DNA from: Aquatica leii
Lineage: Eukaryota; Arthropoda; Insecta; Coleoptera; Lampyridae
DNA: 64,000 nucleotides
Direction of reading: 5' to 3'
NCBI GenBank assembly: GCA_035610365.1
Contig: CM069434.1
Coordinates: 123,374,895 to 123,438,894 of the forward strand
A model generated the notes under the pieces. The model ran no database searches. It was not told where the DNA came from and worked only from the letters and a program-made list of their open reading frames with translations. Of the stretch, positions 10,111 through 20,982 are shown piece after piece. Within the stretch, counting starts at the first letter, position 1; each line of letters opens with the position of its first letter. The position numbers and the translations under genes are program-made.

Positions 10111-10147
10111 GGCAACGTTTCGTGCGACGATGTGCGCACTTCATCAG
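10111..10147 (-). ncRNA. Hammerhead-like core in 3' flank of Penelope-like element A
   Basis: On minus, CTGATGA (10147-10141) is followed by a stem GTGCG/CGCAC (10139-10135 with 10126-10122) and then GAAAC (10121-10117). These are the two conserved core strands and helix II of a hammerhead. An extra A (10140) separates CTGATGA from the stem, and I could not find convincing helices I and III. It probably descends from or resembles the hammerheads reported in Penelope-like elements; activity is doubtful. Confidence 0.45.
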
Positions 10148-10340
10148 GCCTCTAAAAGTTTATTTTGTAAGTTGATTTAATACACAAAAACATAAAATCA
10201 TCTTTAAAATTACAATTTCAGATCTTAATTAACGTGGAATTGAGAGAGTGTTAGGTTGTATAAATCTCGACATGTAGCAACAATTTAAATTAGTGTCTAC
10301 AAATAATTAAAATTAGTACTTAGCATATACAACTTATATA

Positions 10341-12212
10341 CAGTGTGTCCGAAAAGTATGGAATATATTATACAGGTCGATAAATATGCACTTTACAAGA
10401 AAAAAATTTTTATCACTTAGTTATCTACCATCTGGGAGATATCAATTTAAATTTTTACTGTAAACAAAATCGCAACGAATAACACTTACATTTTTTTAAA
10501 TGGCAAGGCACATCTTTTCAACCATATGAAACTTGAATACCTTTACATCAAAAAATTTTCAAGAAAAACAAGGACATGTCTAACAAATTTATTTTACTGA
10601 GCAGTATTAATCAGGTACGTAATATGTAGTATTGAAACAATTGAATGCACTGTCACAATAGCAAATATTAAACTTTAAATATCTTTACATAAAATTGTTA
10701 TAACAAAAAAATGTATTTAAACTAAACTTACAATTAATGTTCAAAATGTAAACCATTCATAATTTGACAGTCGTAAATTCGATTTTTAAAACCATCGATT
10801 GCTTTTGAAATCATATCTCGAGTTATAGCTCTTATCTCAGCTCTAATGCGATTTTTCAAATCTTCAACATTATCAGGTCTATTTACATAAATTTTGCTTT
10901 TAATATAGCCCCAAAGAAAAAAATCTAGTGGACTTAAATCCGGCGAGCGAGCAGGCCATTCTATCGTACCTCTTCTGCCTATCTATGTATTTTGAAAAGT
11001 ATTATTAAGAAAGTGGCGGACATTAATTCCAAAATGTGGAGGTGCCCCGTCTTGTTGAAGCCATCTTCTGTTATGAGGTATATCTGGATCTACTTCATGT
11101 GGAAATAACTCGGCCAAAGCAGGAACTAACTCAAATCTTAAGAAATCGAGATAAATATTCGCCGTTAAACTACCTTCAAAAAATATGGCCCCAAAATTTG
11201 ACTTCCAATAATTCCTACCCAGACGTTGACTTTCTGCTGGTATTGGGCGTGTCCTTCTAGATACCAGTGAGGATTTTGTGAAGACCAATAACGTGTGTTT
11301 TGTTTGTTAATTGTGCCGTTTAAACAAAACGTGGCCTCATCAGTAAAAAGGATATTTTTATGAAAATGTGCATCTCGTTCAAGTTTGTTTGTTATTGTTT
11401 CACAAAACTCCAGCCTTCTGTCCAAATCGTCTTCAAATAATTCTTGAACTACACAAGCTTTATAAGGATGAAATTTTTCTTTTTTTAAAACGTCATGTAC
11501 AACCGATTTATTCAAATTATGGTCTCTAGCAATTTGCCGAACAGAAATTTGTGGATTTTCCTCAACAGACAAGAACACATTTTCTCGTTCCACATTGCTT
11601 AATGACAAAAGTCTACCAGTTCTACTCGCATCTTTTACCGAACCTGTCTCTTGAAATTTCCGCCAAATTTTGCTTACCGTGGACTGCGAAATCTTTAATT
11701 CTGGATGCAAGTTATTAAATAAAATACATACTTCGTCTTGGGTTCTTCTTCTATCTCCATATCCCAGAATCATTAAAATTTCAATTCTATGTTTCTCAGA
11801 TAATTGAGCCATATTTCAAACACTAACAAATAGCAAAGTGTGACAGTGTTCTAAAGTGCATTCAATTGTTTCAATGCTACATATTACGTACCTGATTAAT
11901 ACTGCTCAGTAAAATAAATTTGTTAGACATGTCCTTGTTTTTCTTGAAAATTTTTGATGTAAAGGTATTCAAGTTTCATATGGTTGAAAAGAGAAAAAAA
12001 GACTCTATCAAATGAGTATAATAAAGACGTGCCTTGCCATTTAAAAAAATGTAAGTGTTATTCGTTGCGATTTTGTTTACAGCAAAAATTTAAATTGATA
12101 TCTCCCAGGTGGTAGATAACTAAGTGATAAACAACTTTTATTTACAACTTTTTCGTGTAAAGTGCATATTAATCGACCTGTATAATATATTCCATACTTT
12201 TCGGGCACACTG
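10341..12212 (-). mobile_element. Mariner-type (Tc1/mariner) transposon with long terminal inverted repeats
   Basis: The ends are CAGTGTGTCCGAAAAG (10341) and the inverse of CAGTGTGCCCGAAAAG (12212), flanked by TA at 10339-10340 and 12213-12214. The inverted repeats are unusually long: about 10341-10663 on the left and about 11838-12212 on the right, with small indels. The 1872-bp element encodes one transposase on the minus strand. It is inserted in the 3' part of Penelope-like element A. Confidence 0.92.
10734..11812 (-). pseudogene. Mariner transposase, DD41D-like spacing, two disabling mutations
   Basis: The transposase catalyses cut-and-paste DNA transposition at TA sites. The protein starts MAQLSEKHRIEIL at 11812 and has an N-terminal paired-like helix-turn-helix region (about residues 1-115), then the catalytic domain: LFTDEATF (first Asp), WLQQDGAPPH (second Asp) and SPDLSPLDFFLWG (third Asp). 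Forty-one residues separate the last two aspartates, as in DD41D rosa-type mariners. A one-base loss in the A6 tract at 11178-11183 shifts the frame, and TAG at 10983-10985 stands where related proteins have Trp before IGRRG. Reading then continues to TAA at 10734-10736. Confidence 0.85.
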
Positions 12213-12490
12213 TATATGAAATTAATAAATTAACATTTAGAAATAACAAACATTTGACATAAAACATTCGAACAACAATGACGATTACATGTGTTATCAA
12301 AAATTATTTGAACGTCAAAGCAATCAACTTGATAAGATTCAATTGAAACTCAAGCTTTATTATGTCAATAATGATAGTTAATTTGTGTTAATTCTTGTTA
12401 TTAAATTACTATAGATGTTACTTCAGTTATTCGTGTCATTGTTAAAGTTTATATTATTGTTATGCATTTTAATTTGTATCATTTCTGATA

Positions 12491-12727
12491 TTAATCTTTT
12501 TTTGTATTTATATGATGTAAAGCTAACGCTGTATCGGCTTTATTTTTGTTACAGTTGTACTTGTGATTATTAATTCGGTTTTTTAGCTTTTGTTTGGTTT
12601 GCCCGATGTAACATACTTGACATTCATTACAGTTAATTTTATACACAACGTCGTGTTTTTCTACAATGTTGGTTTTGTCTTTAATTTTACTGTATAGTAT
12701 GTTGTAAATGGTGTTGGTGTTGTACAT
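12491..12727 (-). pseudogene. GIY-YIG endonuclease of Penelope-like element A
   Basis: The frame contains VVYKINCNECQVCYIGQT followed by KLKNRINNHK, the GIY-YIG nuclease signature (here VYK...CYIG, with the catalytic Arg in NRINNH). A Cys pair precedes it, as in Penelope-type endonucleases. This domain makes the target nick for retrotransposition. It lies directly downstream of the RT thumb, in a different frame. Confidence 0.8.
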
Positions 12728-12729
12728 TG

Positions 12730-13285
12730 TTATTCTGATGTTAGTCGTTTTGAAATTGGGATGATTCTTTTTGTTAAATCAGGAATGTTTATGATTTTAG
12801 TGTAGATGGTGTTGGTATTAGAGGAAGTGTTAGGTTGAGTGATAAGTGGGTTAGATGGTGGTGGGTAATGGTTAGTCATGTTATTAAGTATAAGTAGTCT
12901 ATTAATAATGTTTTTAGGATAATTGTTATTTTTTAGTATTTTTTTCAAGTTTATTAAGTTTTTAATGTGGAACTATGGACTACTTAGATTAATGATTTTA
13001 TTTTTCATAGCTTTTACGATATCTATTTTTTTTTGGTGGGGGTGTTTAGAGAAGAAGTTTAATATTCTGTTAGAAGCTATCGGTTTGATGTACCATTTCC
13101 TGATTAATAACCCAGTATTGTTATCTCTCCCAAGTTTTAGAACTAAGAAAGGAAGAGTGTCATTTTTCTCCGCTTCGTAGGTGAATTTTAGATGTGGGTT
13201 GTAATTGTTAAAAATGTTTAAAGTGTTTTTATTTCGTTGTTGGGTATACATACAATGATATCATCTACATAACGATACATGAATG
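12730..13285 (-). pseudogene. Reverse transcriptase C-terminal half, Penelope-like element A
   Basis: The upstream end shows YRYVDDIIVCIPNN (about 13285-13245), the RT catalytic motif C. After a frameshift, HLKFTYEAEKNDTLPFLVLKL and KWYIKPIASNRILNFFSKHP follow the Penelope RT palm-thumb pattern, and the last part (12948-12730) contains KKILKNNNYPKNIINRLL. Motifs A and B are missing because the element is truncated. RT plus GIY-YIG identifies Penelope rather than LINE. Confidence 0.8.
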
Positions 13286-13884
13286 TAGGATTACTACATA
13301 ACAAAATTTAAAAAAAGTAACGATTATCAGAAACTTTTAATTTACCATGGGCTTACTGCAGGTGATAAGAGGCTAATATTATACTTGCAACAAATGACTA
13401 GACTCGCCAAACACACAACCAAAAGTAGTTCTGTCTAAAAGACAAAGAAATAGTGCAAATAAAAAAAATTATAAAATAAAATAGTATGGCCATGTGACGG
13501 CGAAAGTTTCTACGGTCAAAGTCTATACAAAAAAAAAATTTTAGAAAACTCTTTTTAAAATTTTTTGGTTAGACTTTCTAATACTATATTTGTTCCAAGT
13601 TCCTCGATTTATTTTACGACCCTTACAAAATTGGACAAAACGTTGGCATCTTTATAGATACAGATTAACATGGAGAATTTGAAAATTTTGATTTATATGT
13701 TTCCAGAGTGTTTTTAAGGTATTTCCAGTACCAGAACATATGACAATGTGTACCAGAGAACGTTTTGCGTAATAATTCTCAAAATTTAATAACAAATATC
13801 AAAAACATTTTCAAGAATGTACCTCATGGTAAAAAGCTTAGTTTAAAAATATACAGATGTAAAGAACCTATCAGTAATAGTCAC

Positions 13885-13972
13885 TTGGGTGTAGTGACAT
13901 TAATCGTAGAACTGCGGTAATATTACCCCTACGTACGAAGGTTCAAATCTCAATGCGGTTCATGTTTTTTTT
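13885..13972 (+). repeat. tRNA-like module with A- and B-box-like sequences (left arm)
   Basis: The module runs from CACTTGGGTGTAGTGACAT through a strong hairpin (CGTAG...CTACG) to AAGGTTCAAATCTC. The last part fits a Pol III B box (GGTTCGANTCC) with a mismatch. The right-arm copy, read on minus across the hAT insertion, has TTGGTCTAGTGACAT, close to the D-arm/A-box of tRNA-Glu. The A-to-B spacing is longer than in a normal tRNA and no acceptor stem closes it, so this is tRNA-derived or tRNA-like, not a tRNA gene. Confidence 0.45.
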
Positions 13973-14457
13973 TAGTTGTATTATTATTTTAAACAGACGA
14001 CGATCAATTTTTATCAGTAAAGAGACAAAATTAAACGTGTAAATTATTTTTATTAAACTCATGATGGATTTATTAGAATATTATTTAAAATTTAGTTACG
14101 ATGAAATAATACCTGCTATTTTCTATAGTATATATATTTATTTGGTTAAAAGATATTAAAACTTTTTTGGTAGGTACATTTTAATTTATAACAATAAATG
14201 AATTTAATTGTTGACATTAATAACAGCAGATGCTAAGATACTAATAGGCAGTCATCATCGTGTTTGAATTAACCTTCGGATAAATATTTATGATGCTCCT
14301 GAAAATAACCGATTGGGTTGCGATTCTTTACTGATAAAAATTAATCGCCGTTTATTTAAAATAATTATACAACTAAAAAAACATAAACCGCAATGGGATT
14401 TGAACTTTCGTACGTAGCGGCGATATTACCGCAGTCGTACGATTGATGTCACTAGAC

Positions 14458-16493
14458 CAGTGGTCGGCAAACTTATTGGCCAAAGAGCGAAATATGTACA
14501 TTACAACGATTCAAAAAAATTCTGAGAGCCAAATCTGTTTTTTAATTTAGTAAAACTTTATTATAATTTTAGACCTTCATTAAATTACGGGTACACTGAA
14601 TAAAACTTGATTTCACTCTTAATAAAGATTTATTCGTAATTAAGCAATAATATGAAAGAAAAGTATTTATAAATTTAAATCATGACAATGACAATGACAA
14701 AGACGTTGAAAATGATCATGTCTTCCTTCTCCAGGTCTTTCAAAGCAGACCACTTGTGTTGTGAACTAAGATCACATTTGTTCTTCTCCAATATTTCCAA
14801 ATCAATACAAAAACGTTGAAATTTAGAGCTCCATATTTCCTTGTTTTTTAAATCCTGCAATTGTATTTCAAAGTTACCAATGTCAATGCCAAAAGAAGAA
14901 AATTTCAACTCACTTTCGTAGCATTGAAAGGATTTTTAACGAATGCTAAGGTCGCTCTACTGTTTTTAAACTCCTGAAACCTGCTGATAAATGATTCCCT
15001 TATATTTAAAATTGTTGTTTTGAAATGGTGTTTGTCAATAGAGGTATTATTTTCTTGGCGATGCTTCAGCAGGTTTGGAAAATGAAACAATGTTTCCCTT
15101 TCAAAATCTTCAGGAAAAAGGAACAATTTGTTTTCGAATGAAATGACTTCTTCTAACATTGAAAAAATTGTGTTTTCTTTCCCTTGTAGTTTACGGTTAA
15201 GCTGATTTAGATGAGACGTAACGTCTACCATGAAATGAAAGTTTTGGATCCACTGATTGTCTTTAAGTTCTGGATAGTGAATACCCTTCTCAAGGAGAAA
15301 TACTTCAATTTCTGGTAATAGGGACGTGAAACGTTTTAAAACATTTCCTCTTGATAACCATCGAACCTTGTTATGAAGCAGAAGATCAGCGTACTCACTC
15401 TCCACTTCAACTAAAAATTCTTTGAATTGACGATGATTAAGAACTTTAGCTACAATAGAGTTGATGATCGTAATCACTAATCCCATAACTTTATTAATTT
15501 TTTCCGGTAACGTCTGCGCACAAAGCGCTTCTAGGTGTATAATGCAATAATAAGCCAATATCTCGTGATTAATTTTTTCTTTCAAAATGGCAATAAACCC
15601 TTTTCTGACGCCGGTCATACTTTTGGGCCCGTCTGTTGAAATCGACACAATTTTCTCGAAAGGAATATGATATTTATCCATACACTCTACCACAGCATTT
15701 GCAAGATCCTCTCCACGCGTCTGACCTTTGAGTGGCAATAATCCTAAAAGTTCTTCTTTAGGACTTAAATGAGAAATAAATCTTACAAAAAGCGAAACTT
15801 GCGCTGTATCATTTATGTCACAAGACTCGTCAACTGCTATTGATAAAGCCGAAACTAATTTCAGATCTTCGATTTGCTGAAGGGTTATATTGGAACACAT
15901 TTTAATTGTTCTATATTTCATTGTTTTGGCAGACAGTGGTAACTTAAATTATATTTTTTTCTAAAGCCACCAATACAAAATTATTATCATTATTAAAATG
16001 ATTACAAAAATACCTGTAGGATGTGCAGCTGGGTGAAATAAAATATAACAACTTTATTCTTCAAGAAGACACCTTTGTAACGTAAGCCACTTGCACGATA
16101 AGCTCCGACCACTGTAGAAAATACTATTCATAATGCGACTGGTGTTAATGCCAACCAGACTTGATGAAACGTGCGAGTCTCCCCCGCGCCGCGTACCCCG
16201 CAGTCGTCAACTGACCGTTAAGTCACCCCCACACACGTACACTTTGGAGCGATGGTACCGCGCGCAAAGTCCGAAAGTCAGGTAACGGTTTTGCAGCGCA
16301 GTTTATTATGAAATTTTTCTGCACAACGCGACAGCCTGAAGCGGCGCGTAATATTGTCGCTTCGAAGTGTACGTGTGTGGGGGTTTATTCCCTCGGTGCA
16401 ATGCGCCTGCCCGGGTCCATAGATGTGCCAGAACCGCACTCAAGTGGCCAAAGATCCGCATGCGGCTCTGGAGCGGCACTTTGCCGACCCCTA
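14458..16493 (-). mobile_element. hAT transposon (GTF2IRD2/Charlie-like transposase), 8-bp target duplication
   Basis: The left end reads CAGTGGTCGGCAAAC and the right end, inverted, TAGGGGTCGGCAAAG, typical hAT termini. The element is flanked by an exact 8-bp repeat CACTAGAC at 14450-14457 and 16494-16501. The insertion falls in the tRNA-like A-box of the foldback element's right arm. The transposase frame lies on minus. The right part (16.1-16.5 kb) is GC- and CpG-richer than its surroundings and is non-coding subterminal sequence. Confidence 0.92.
14675..15921 (-). pseudogene. hAT transposase, truncated at both ends
   Basis: The frame 15921-14905 reads KLVSALSIAVDESCDIND, then GLLPLKGQTRGEDLANAV, ISTDGPKSMTGVRKGF (catalytic-region Asp), YYCIIHLEALCAQ and KVRWLSRGNVLKRF (RW motif), all as in GTF2IRD2-like hAT transposases. 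Near 14905 the frame shifts; the continuation contains IQLQDLKNKEIWSSKFQ and HKWSALKDLEKEDMIIF and then stops. The N-terminal zinc finger and the C-terminal hAT dimerisation segment are missing, so the element is non-autonomous although its ends and target duplication are exact. Confidence 0.85.
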
Positions 16494-16697
16494 CACTAGA
16501 CCAAAGTGACTATTACTGATACTTTCTCTACATCTGTATTTTAAACTAAGCTTTTTACCACGCGATACATTTTTGAGAATTATTACGCAAAACGTTCTCT
16601 GGTACACATTGTCATATGTTCTGATACTGGAAATATCTTAAAAACACTTTGGGGACATATAAATCGAAATTTTCAAATTCTCCATACTAATCTGTAT

Positions 16698-19338
16698 GCT
16701 TCAAAATTTCCGAGACAAACGGTATATAAAACATTTGTTGTGCACGTTAAAGTAATTATTCACGTTCTATTTTGTTCTATTAATAAATCAATATTTGCAT
16801 TCGCAACGACGTTAATTACATTATGAGTAGCTTTTCGTTTACCCGATATAAGCATATTTTTGCAGATCTTTTAGGTAACATTAGTTATTGTTAATCACTA
16901 TGTATATGTTCTGGCTAAATAAATTGTTAGTTTTGGCACTACTTTATAGTTTTAAGTTTTTATTCTTGGAATTTTCCTTTTTTGCACTTTTATTTTTATT
17001 AATATTTAAATTTGTCGTAAAGGACATTTTTATTGTAGCATTTTCGTGAAGGTTTTATGTAACTTTTTATATGGTTTTTTTATGTAGTCAATTTTTGTAT
17101 GATTACTTCTACTCATTTTAATTAATGAAGGTTATTTTATAGGACACTTTGCATGTTACAAGTATTGAACTGTTTTACAGACTAATTTATTTGCGGTTGT
17201 AGTAATACATACTTTGCCATTTGATCTATTTGCGTTAATTTTCACATGTAATACATTTTTGGCCAAAGTTATTGCTCTATTGGTAGGAGACTTTAGATCT
17301 AATTTGCAACCAGACACCAAAACTGTCTTCGATCTTAGTAATAAATTTAAAGTTCTGTGTGTCGATCGAAATCAAGCAGATATGTACAGTAGCACACAAA
17401 AATAAATTAACAAATAATTTTTTTTAGAAATATAAGATGTTTTTTGTTTTAATTAAAACTGCTAAATAATAACAAAAAAATATCTTATAACTAAATAAAT
17501 ACTTCTTAATATAATTGTTTTATACAATTATACTTAGTAATACTTATTTTTAAACATTGTTTAAGTAAATTTGTGATTTTTTAAAATTTAAGTACGATGG
17601 GCTTTAGTATAAGCTTAAATATATGTTACAACCACTATATTACTTGTTATTTATGACTGCTTTTAATGTAGATTTTTAGATTCGAATACTGCCTGTTTTT
17701 ACAAAAATCGATTGATACTTTCTGAACTTCTTCAGAATAATCACTGTCGACAAATCAGTACAGGTATACGTTGACATTTACAATTATTCTCTGACATTCT
17801 GTGTAGATGATCCATGAATTCATAATCTGTCCGGTTAAGTAAGCAAAATTATATACGTAGAACGTAGATAAGCAAGAGCTCAAGGGGCCGCGATCTTTTT
17901 CCGTTCATAGAGGTTTCTTACTAACCCGAGTTTATAGCTTATAGAGGTACAGGAGCGGTCTTTCTCACTTAGATAAGTATGTAAAAAATACAGTAAATAT
18001 GTAGTGATAAACATACGTAAGTATTGTGTTACGTGCAAAAGCTTGAAATAAAACTTGCCTAAATAAAAGTAACAAAAACAAGATTTTGCTGGGGCTCAGT
18101 GAACTGAGTGTGTGTGGATTATATTCAAAATTCCGTGACCATTTGGAAAACTCAAAAGAAAACAAAAACAAAAGTCAAAATCAAAGGGCGCCAGGAAGGT
18201 GTATAGCTTAAAACAACTTCTGGCCCTTGCTAACCACAAGCTCGCTCTTGTTGGATACACTCTAAATGGACTTAACTTAATAGAGTGTATCGCACTAAAA
18301 TCTGAAATTATAAACACACAACGCGCAGCCCACAACGGAATAAAAGCTTGCTACAATTTAACTATTTAACATTTATTTAACCAAACAACACTCAAAACAA
18401 ATAAAAAAAAAGTAAGTTAAATTAAAGTTAACTGATAAAGCGCAGACAAAAATAAAACAAAGTTTATAAAAATAAAGAAAGACATCAAAAAAATATCTTA
18501 ATTACATTAGGTTTCACACGGCCGTGTACGCATTAATATACATTAACTAAATACAAAATAAAACTAAATAAATTCATCTCTTTTTAAAACAAGATTGAAA
18601 AATTTAATAATAAACTACGTAATTAGTCAATTTTTCCGGTTTAACGTTAAACATAATTTAAGAAAAATTGTCACAGATAGTCTTGATAAATACATAAAAG
18701 ACATTTACCACTTAATAATTGTAAAATCAATAAAATCGGTAACTTGCAACAATCTTTATTCTGCTTAAAAACCCCGAGCTTTTAAGAGACTATGATCGCC
18801 AAATTGGTTTAGTCGGTACAAGTTAAATATCTTAAATTTTTGTAGTAGATCCAGGAAGAAGCTTCTGGTTAACCATTAGGTTGGCAGATGTTGCTTCCTA
18901 AACCAAAATCAGTTATCTTTATAAACTTAATGCCATACCCTACCATTAAAAACTGTGACCAAAATTTTTGTAAAAGAAAACAGTAAAACAAAAACGTTGA
19001 AAGAAGATGCAAACAGATTTAATTAAGACGTAAACGTAGAATTTGAAAACGGCCTTCCCAATGCAATGTTAATAAAATAATATCAAAATCATAAAATTTA
19101 ATTATACTCATAAAGATTAACTTGTTGAAACTATCGGAAGTAATAAATTATAAACTTAAACAAGACTCAATTCTAAATGGGCTAGCAACGTAGTTAATAC
19201 AATGAACTTTTAAACCAACTTAAGATAACCAAACTGTTAAAATTATAGTTCTTTACAATAGTATCTCAAAAGAAAAATATAAATTAGATACATCTGGAAT
19301 TTTACCAGGACAAAGAAAATGCCAAATCAACGTAAATA
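16698..19338. other. AT-rich stretch, no gene recognised
   Basis: No family motif was seen in the short frames here (for example 17214-17405 on + and 17965-18335 on minus). A short palindrome TTCTGAAcTTCTTCAGAA-like lies near 17715. Nothing else supports a feature. Confidence 0.4.
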
Positions 19339-19410
19339 CAGAATAATTGACAAAGATGAATTTAAAAACGTAATTTCACGTTTTCAAATTCATCTTTGTC
19401 AATTATTCTG
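19339..19410. repeat. Near-perfect hairpin with 32-bp arms
   Basis: The left arm CAGAATAATTGACAAAGATG... (19339-19370) is repeated in inverse at 19379-19410 with one mismatch and an 8-bp spacer. It abuts the 3' side of the pogo/Tigger relic. Such preserved symmetry beside a decayed relic implies a recent origin, either a fold-back duplication or a short inverted insertion. Confidence 0.8.
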
Positions 19411-19915
19411 TTCTTCTCAATCTCAAGGTACACAAAACAAACAAAACCAATTCGAAAACCGGGTCTTTCACAAAATTTAAAGTTTTTTGTTTATTTGAAA
19501 TGTCCTCTACTTCTGTATCCAAAATCTGAACGATATCGTCATCAACAAATTGAATCTTAATCTTAAATCTAAGTTGCTTTGATTTCTCGATGATCAAAAG
19601 TAGAAATTTGTCCGTACCAGTCTTGTTTACACATTGAAGAAGAATAAGAAGTCTCCTGGTTTGGTTTTGTCCATGGCATTTTTTGGCTTTAAATGTGAAT
19701 GTTCTATCCGGAGGACACTTAAAAAACGAAGCAGTTTTATCCGTGTAGTGTATATCTTCTGGATCATACTCTTATAAAAGACTTGGCAGATCTTCAGTCT
19801 ATTGGTTACACACGCTTTGGTCCACAGATTTACTTTCCCCGCCTGCTTTTTTTAAAGCTGTATTATGACGCTTTTTAAAACTCTCTAACCAACCATTACT
19901 AATTGAAAAATTGTG
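19403..19915 (-). pseudogene. pogo/Tigger-type transposase relic
   Basis: On minus from 19915: NGWLESFKKRHNTALKKAGG is the end of a CENP-B/Tc5-type helix-turn-helix. After TAG, EDLPSLL and another stop, EYDPEDIHYTDKTASFFK matches the DDE start where the usual NADET is changed to YTDKT. Then PDRTFTFKAKKCHG, VNKTGTDKFLLLIIEKS and KQLRF match the first half of the DDE_1 domain. The rest of the catalytic domain is missing; the frame runs into VDDDIVQILDTEVEDI and ends at 19403. Dead and old. Confidence 0.75.
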
Positions 19916-20697
19916 AATTCTCAATTTTGTAGTCAGTTTTTAGATTTTTGTTTCATTTTTTTGTTCGGGTTTGTTTTATTTATTCTAAAAAGTCTTTTCA
20001 ATGTCGGAAAACTTGAAAAGTCGACTCCTTTTAGTATTTCCGTGTCTGAGACTTTATAGAATCTTATGATTTTATAGTTTTATAAAAGGTAGATTATAGT
20101 AAACCAAACTCACACAAACACAATTTTAAGTTTATCCTTAAAAACAACACTTTGATTTTATGCTTTTGCAGTACGTGCTGAACCTTTCTTTGCAATTGAT
20201 AGTTGTAAACAACAAATAAGTCGGTACCTTTGGCGATTCGAATAGAATACGTTACAAAAACAATGTTAGTTCCTCGAAATTTAAGAAAACAACAGAAATG
20301 CAGATGGTAAATACAGCCGACTGTTGCTTATAGATATACAGGCAGGTAGCAATTTCAGTTATAGAGGTCCATGAATGAAAAACGACTTTCTCTTATACTT
20401 GTTTCTGTTTCTCACTTATAGAGATTTTAGAGGGTTAAAATGAGGGGACCTGACAATTACTCTCACTTATAGAGTCTTCTCGCTTACCCAGTTCTTACTC
20501 ACTCAGCTTCGATTTTTAGTTTTTCAATTTTTAAATTACAAAACATACAAAAATTTAATTTTTTTAGAATTTATTAACTAAATTAAACTTAAACTATAGT
20601 GTCAATGATAAGTAGAATGTTTGTAAAAAATTTCTTTAGATGAGTAGTTTAGTGTTTATTTGCAAATAATTTAAGAACGTCTTCCGGATTTGGACCG
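19916..20697. other. AT-rich sequence, no gene recognised
   Basis: Nothing supportable is seen between the pogo relic and the 3' flank of Penelope-like element B. Confidence 0.35.
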
Positions 20698-20720
20698 TGT
20701 CAATGTTGTAACCGAAGTTG

Positions 20721-20760
20721 CCAACGTTTCGCCCACTTTCGTAAGGGGCTTCATCAGGGC
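20721..20760 (-). ncRNA. Hammerhead-like core in 3' flank of Penelope-like element B
   Basis: On minus, CTGATGA (20757-20751), an extra A, stem GCCC/GGGC (20749-20746 with 20734-20731) and GAAACGTTGG (20730-20721). The arrangement parallels the motif in element A (10111-10147), including the extra A and the downstream GAAACGTTG, so it is a conserved element-borne structure. Helices I and III are not convincing by eye. Confidence 0.45.
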
Positions 20761-20982
20761 GTGAGAGAAATCGAAGAACTCAAGCAAGCAATCGAAATCT
20801 AACTAAACAATTCTCAAAAGTTATGTAATCAACTTGTGAACCAAGCCAGATTCTAAACTCAGAAAAGGTAAGAAAGAAAACGATAAACTCGAAAAAGCAA
20901 ACGAAAATCTAACAAAGAACCACTACAGAGTTAGGTAATCAACTTGTAAACCAAGCCAGATTCTAAACTCCATAGAAGTGAC

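Larger units (their letters stand above)
10105..13300 (-). mobile_element. Penelope-like element A, 5'-truncated, interrupted by a mariner
   Basis: On the minus strand an RT C-terminal half with YVDD (about 13.28 kb) is followed by the thumb region and a GIY-YIG endonuclease (12727-12491), the order of Penelope-like elements. The 3' untranslated part continues left, is split by the mariner at 10341-12212, and reaches a hammerhead-like motif at 10111-10147. The element begins abruptly near 13300 inside the RT, so its 5' part is missing. Several frameshifts make it inactive. The left boundary is approximate. Confidence 0.75.
13658..16697. mobile_element. Large foldback element with tRNA-like modules, interrupted by a hAT
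   Basis: A left arm (about 13658-14025) is inversely repeated in a right arm (about 14322-16697 once the hAT at 14458-16493 is removed), with a loop of roughly 300 bp. Shared arm text includes ACGTTTTGCGTAATAATTCT and the TTTATCAGTAAAGA inner end. No protein is encoded in the loop. The outer target duplication could not be fixed. Arms of several hundred bp with a non-coding centre are typical of foldback elements or large MITEs. Confidence 0.7.

Noticed and set aside
13885-13972. Functional tRNA gene
   Set aside because: A- and B-box-like segments are present but no closing acceptor stem, the spacing is too long, and the module is part of a transposon arm.
16308-16499. Plus-strand Cys-rich small protein
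   Set aside because: It lies in the GC-rich subterminal region and terminal repeat of the hAT element and ends in the terminus; no sign of independent coding function.
17705-17735. CTGAAGAAG-containing palindrome as another hammerhead
   Set aside because: There is no GAAA partner strand after a helix II; it is only a short palindrome.
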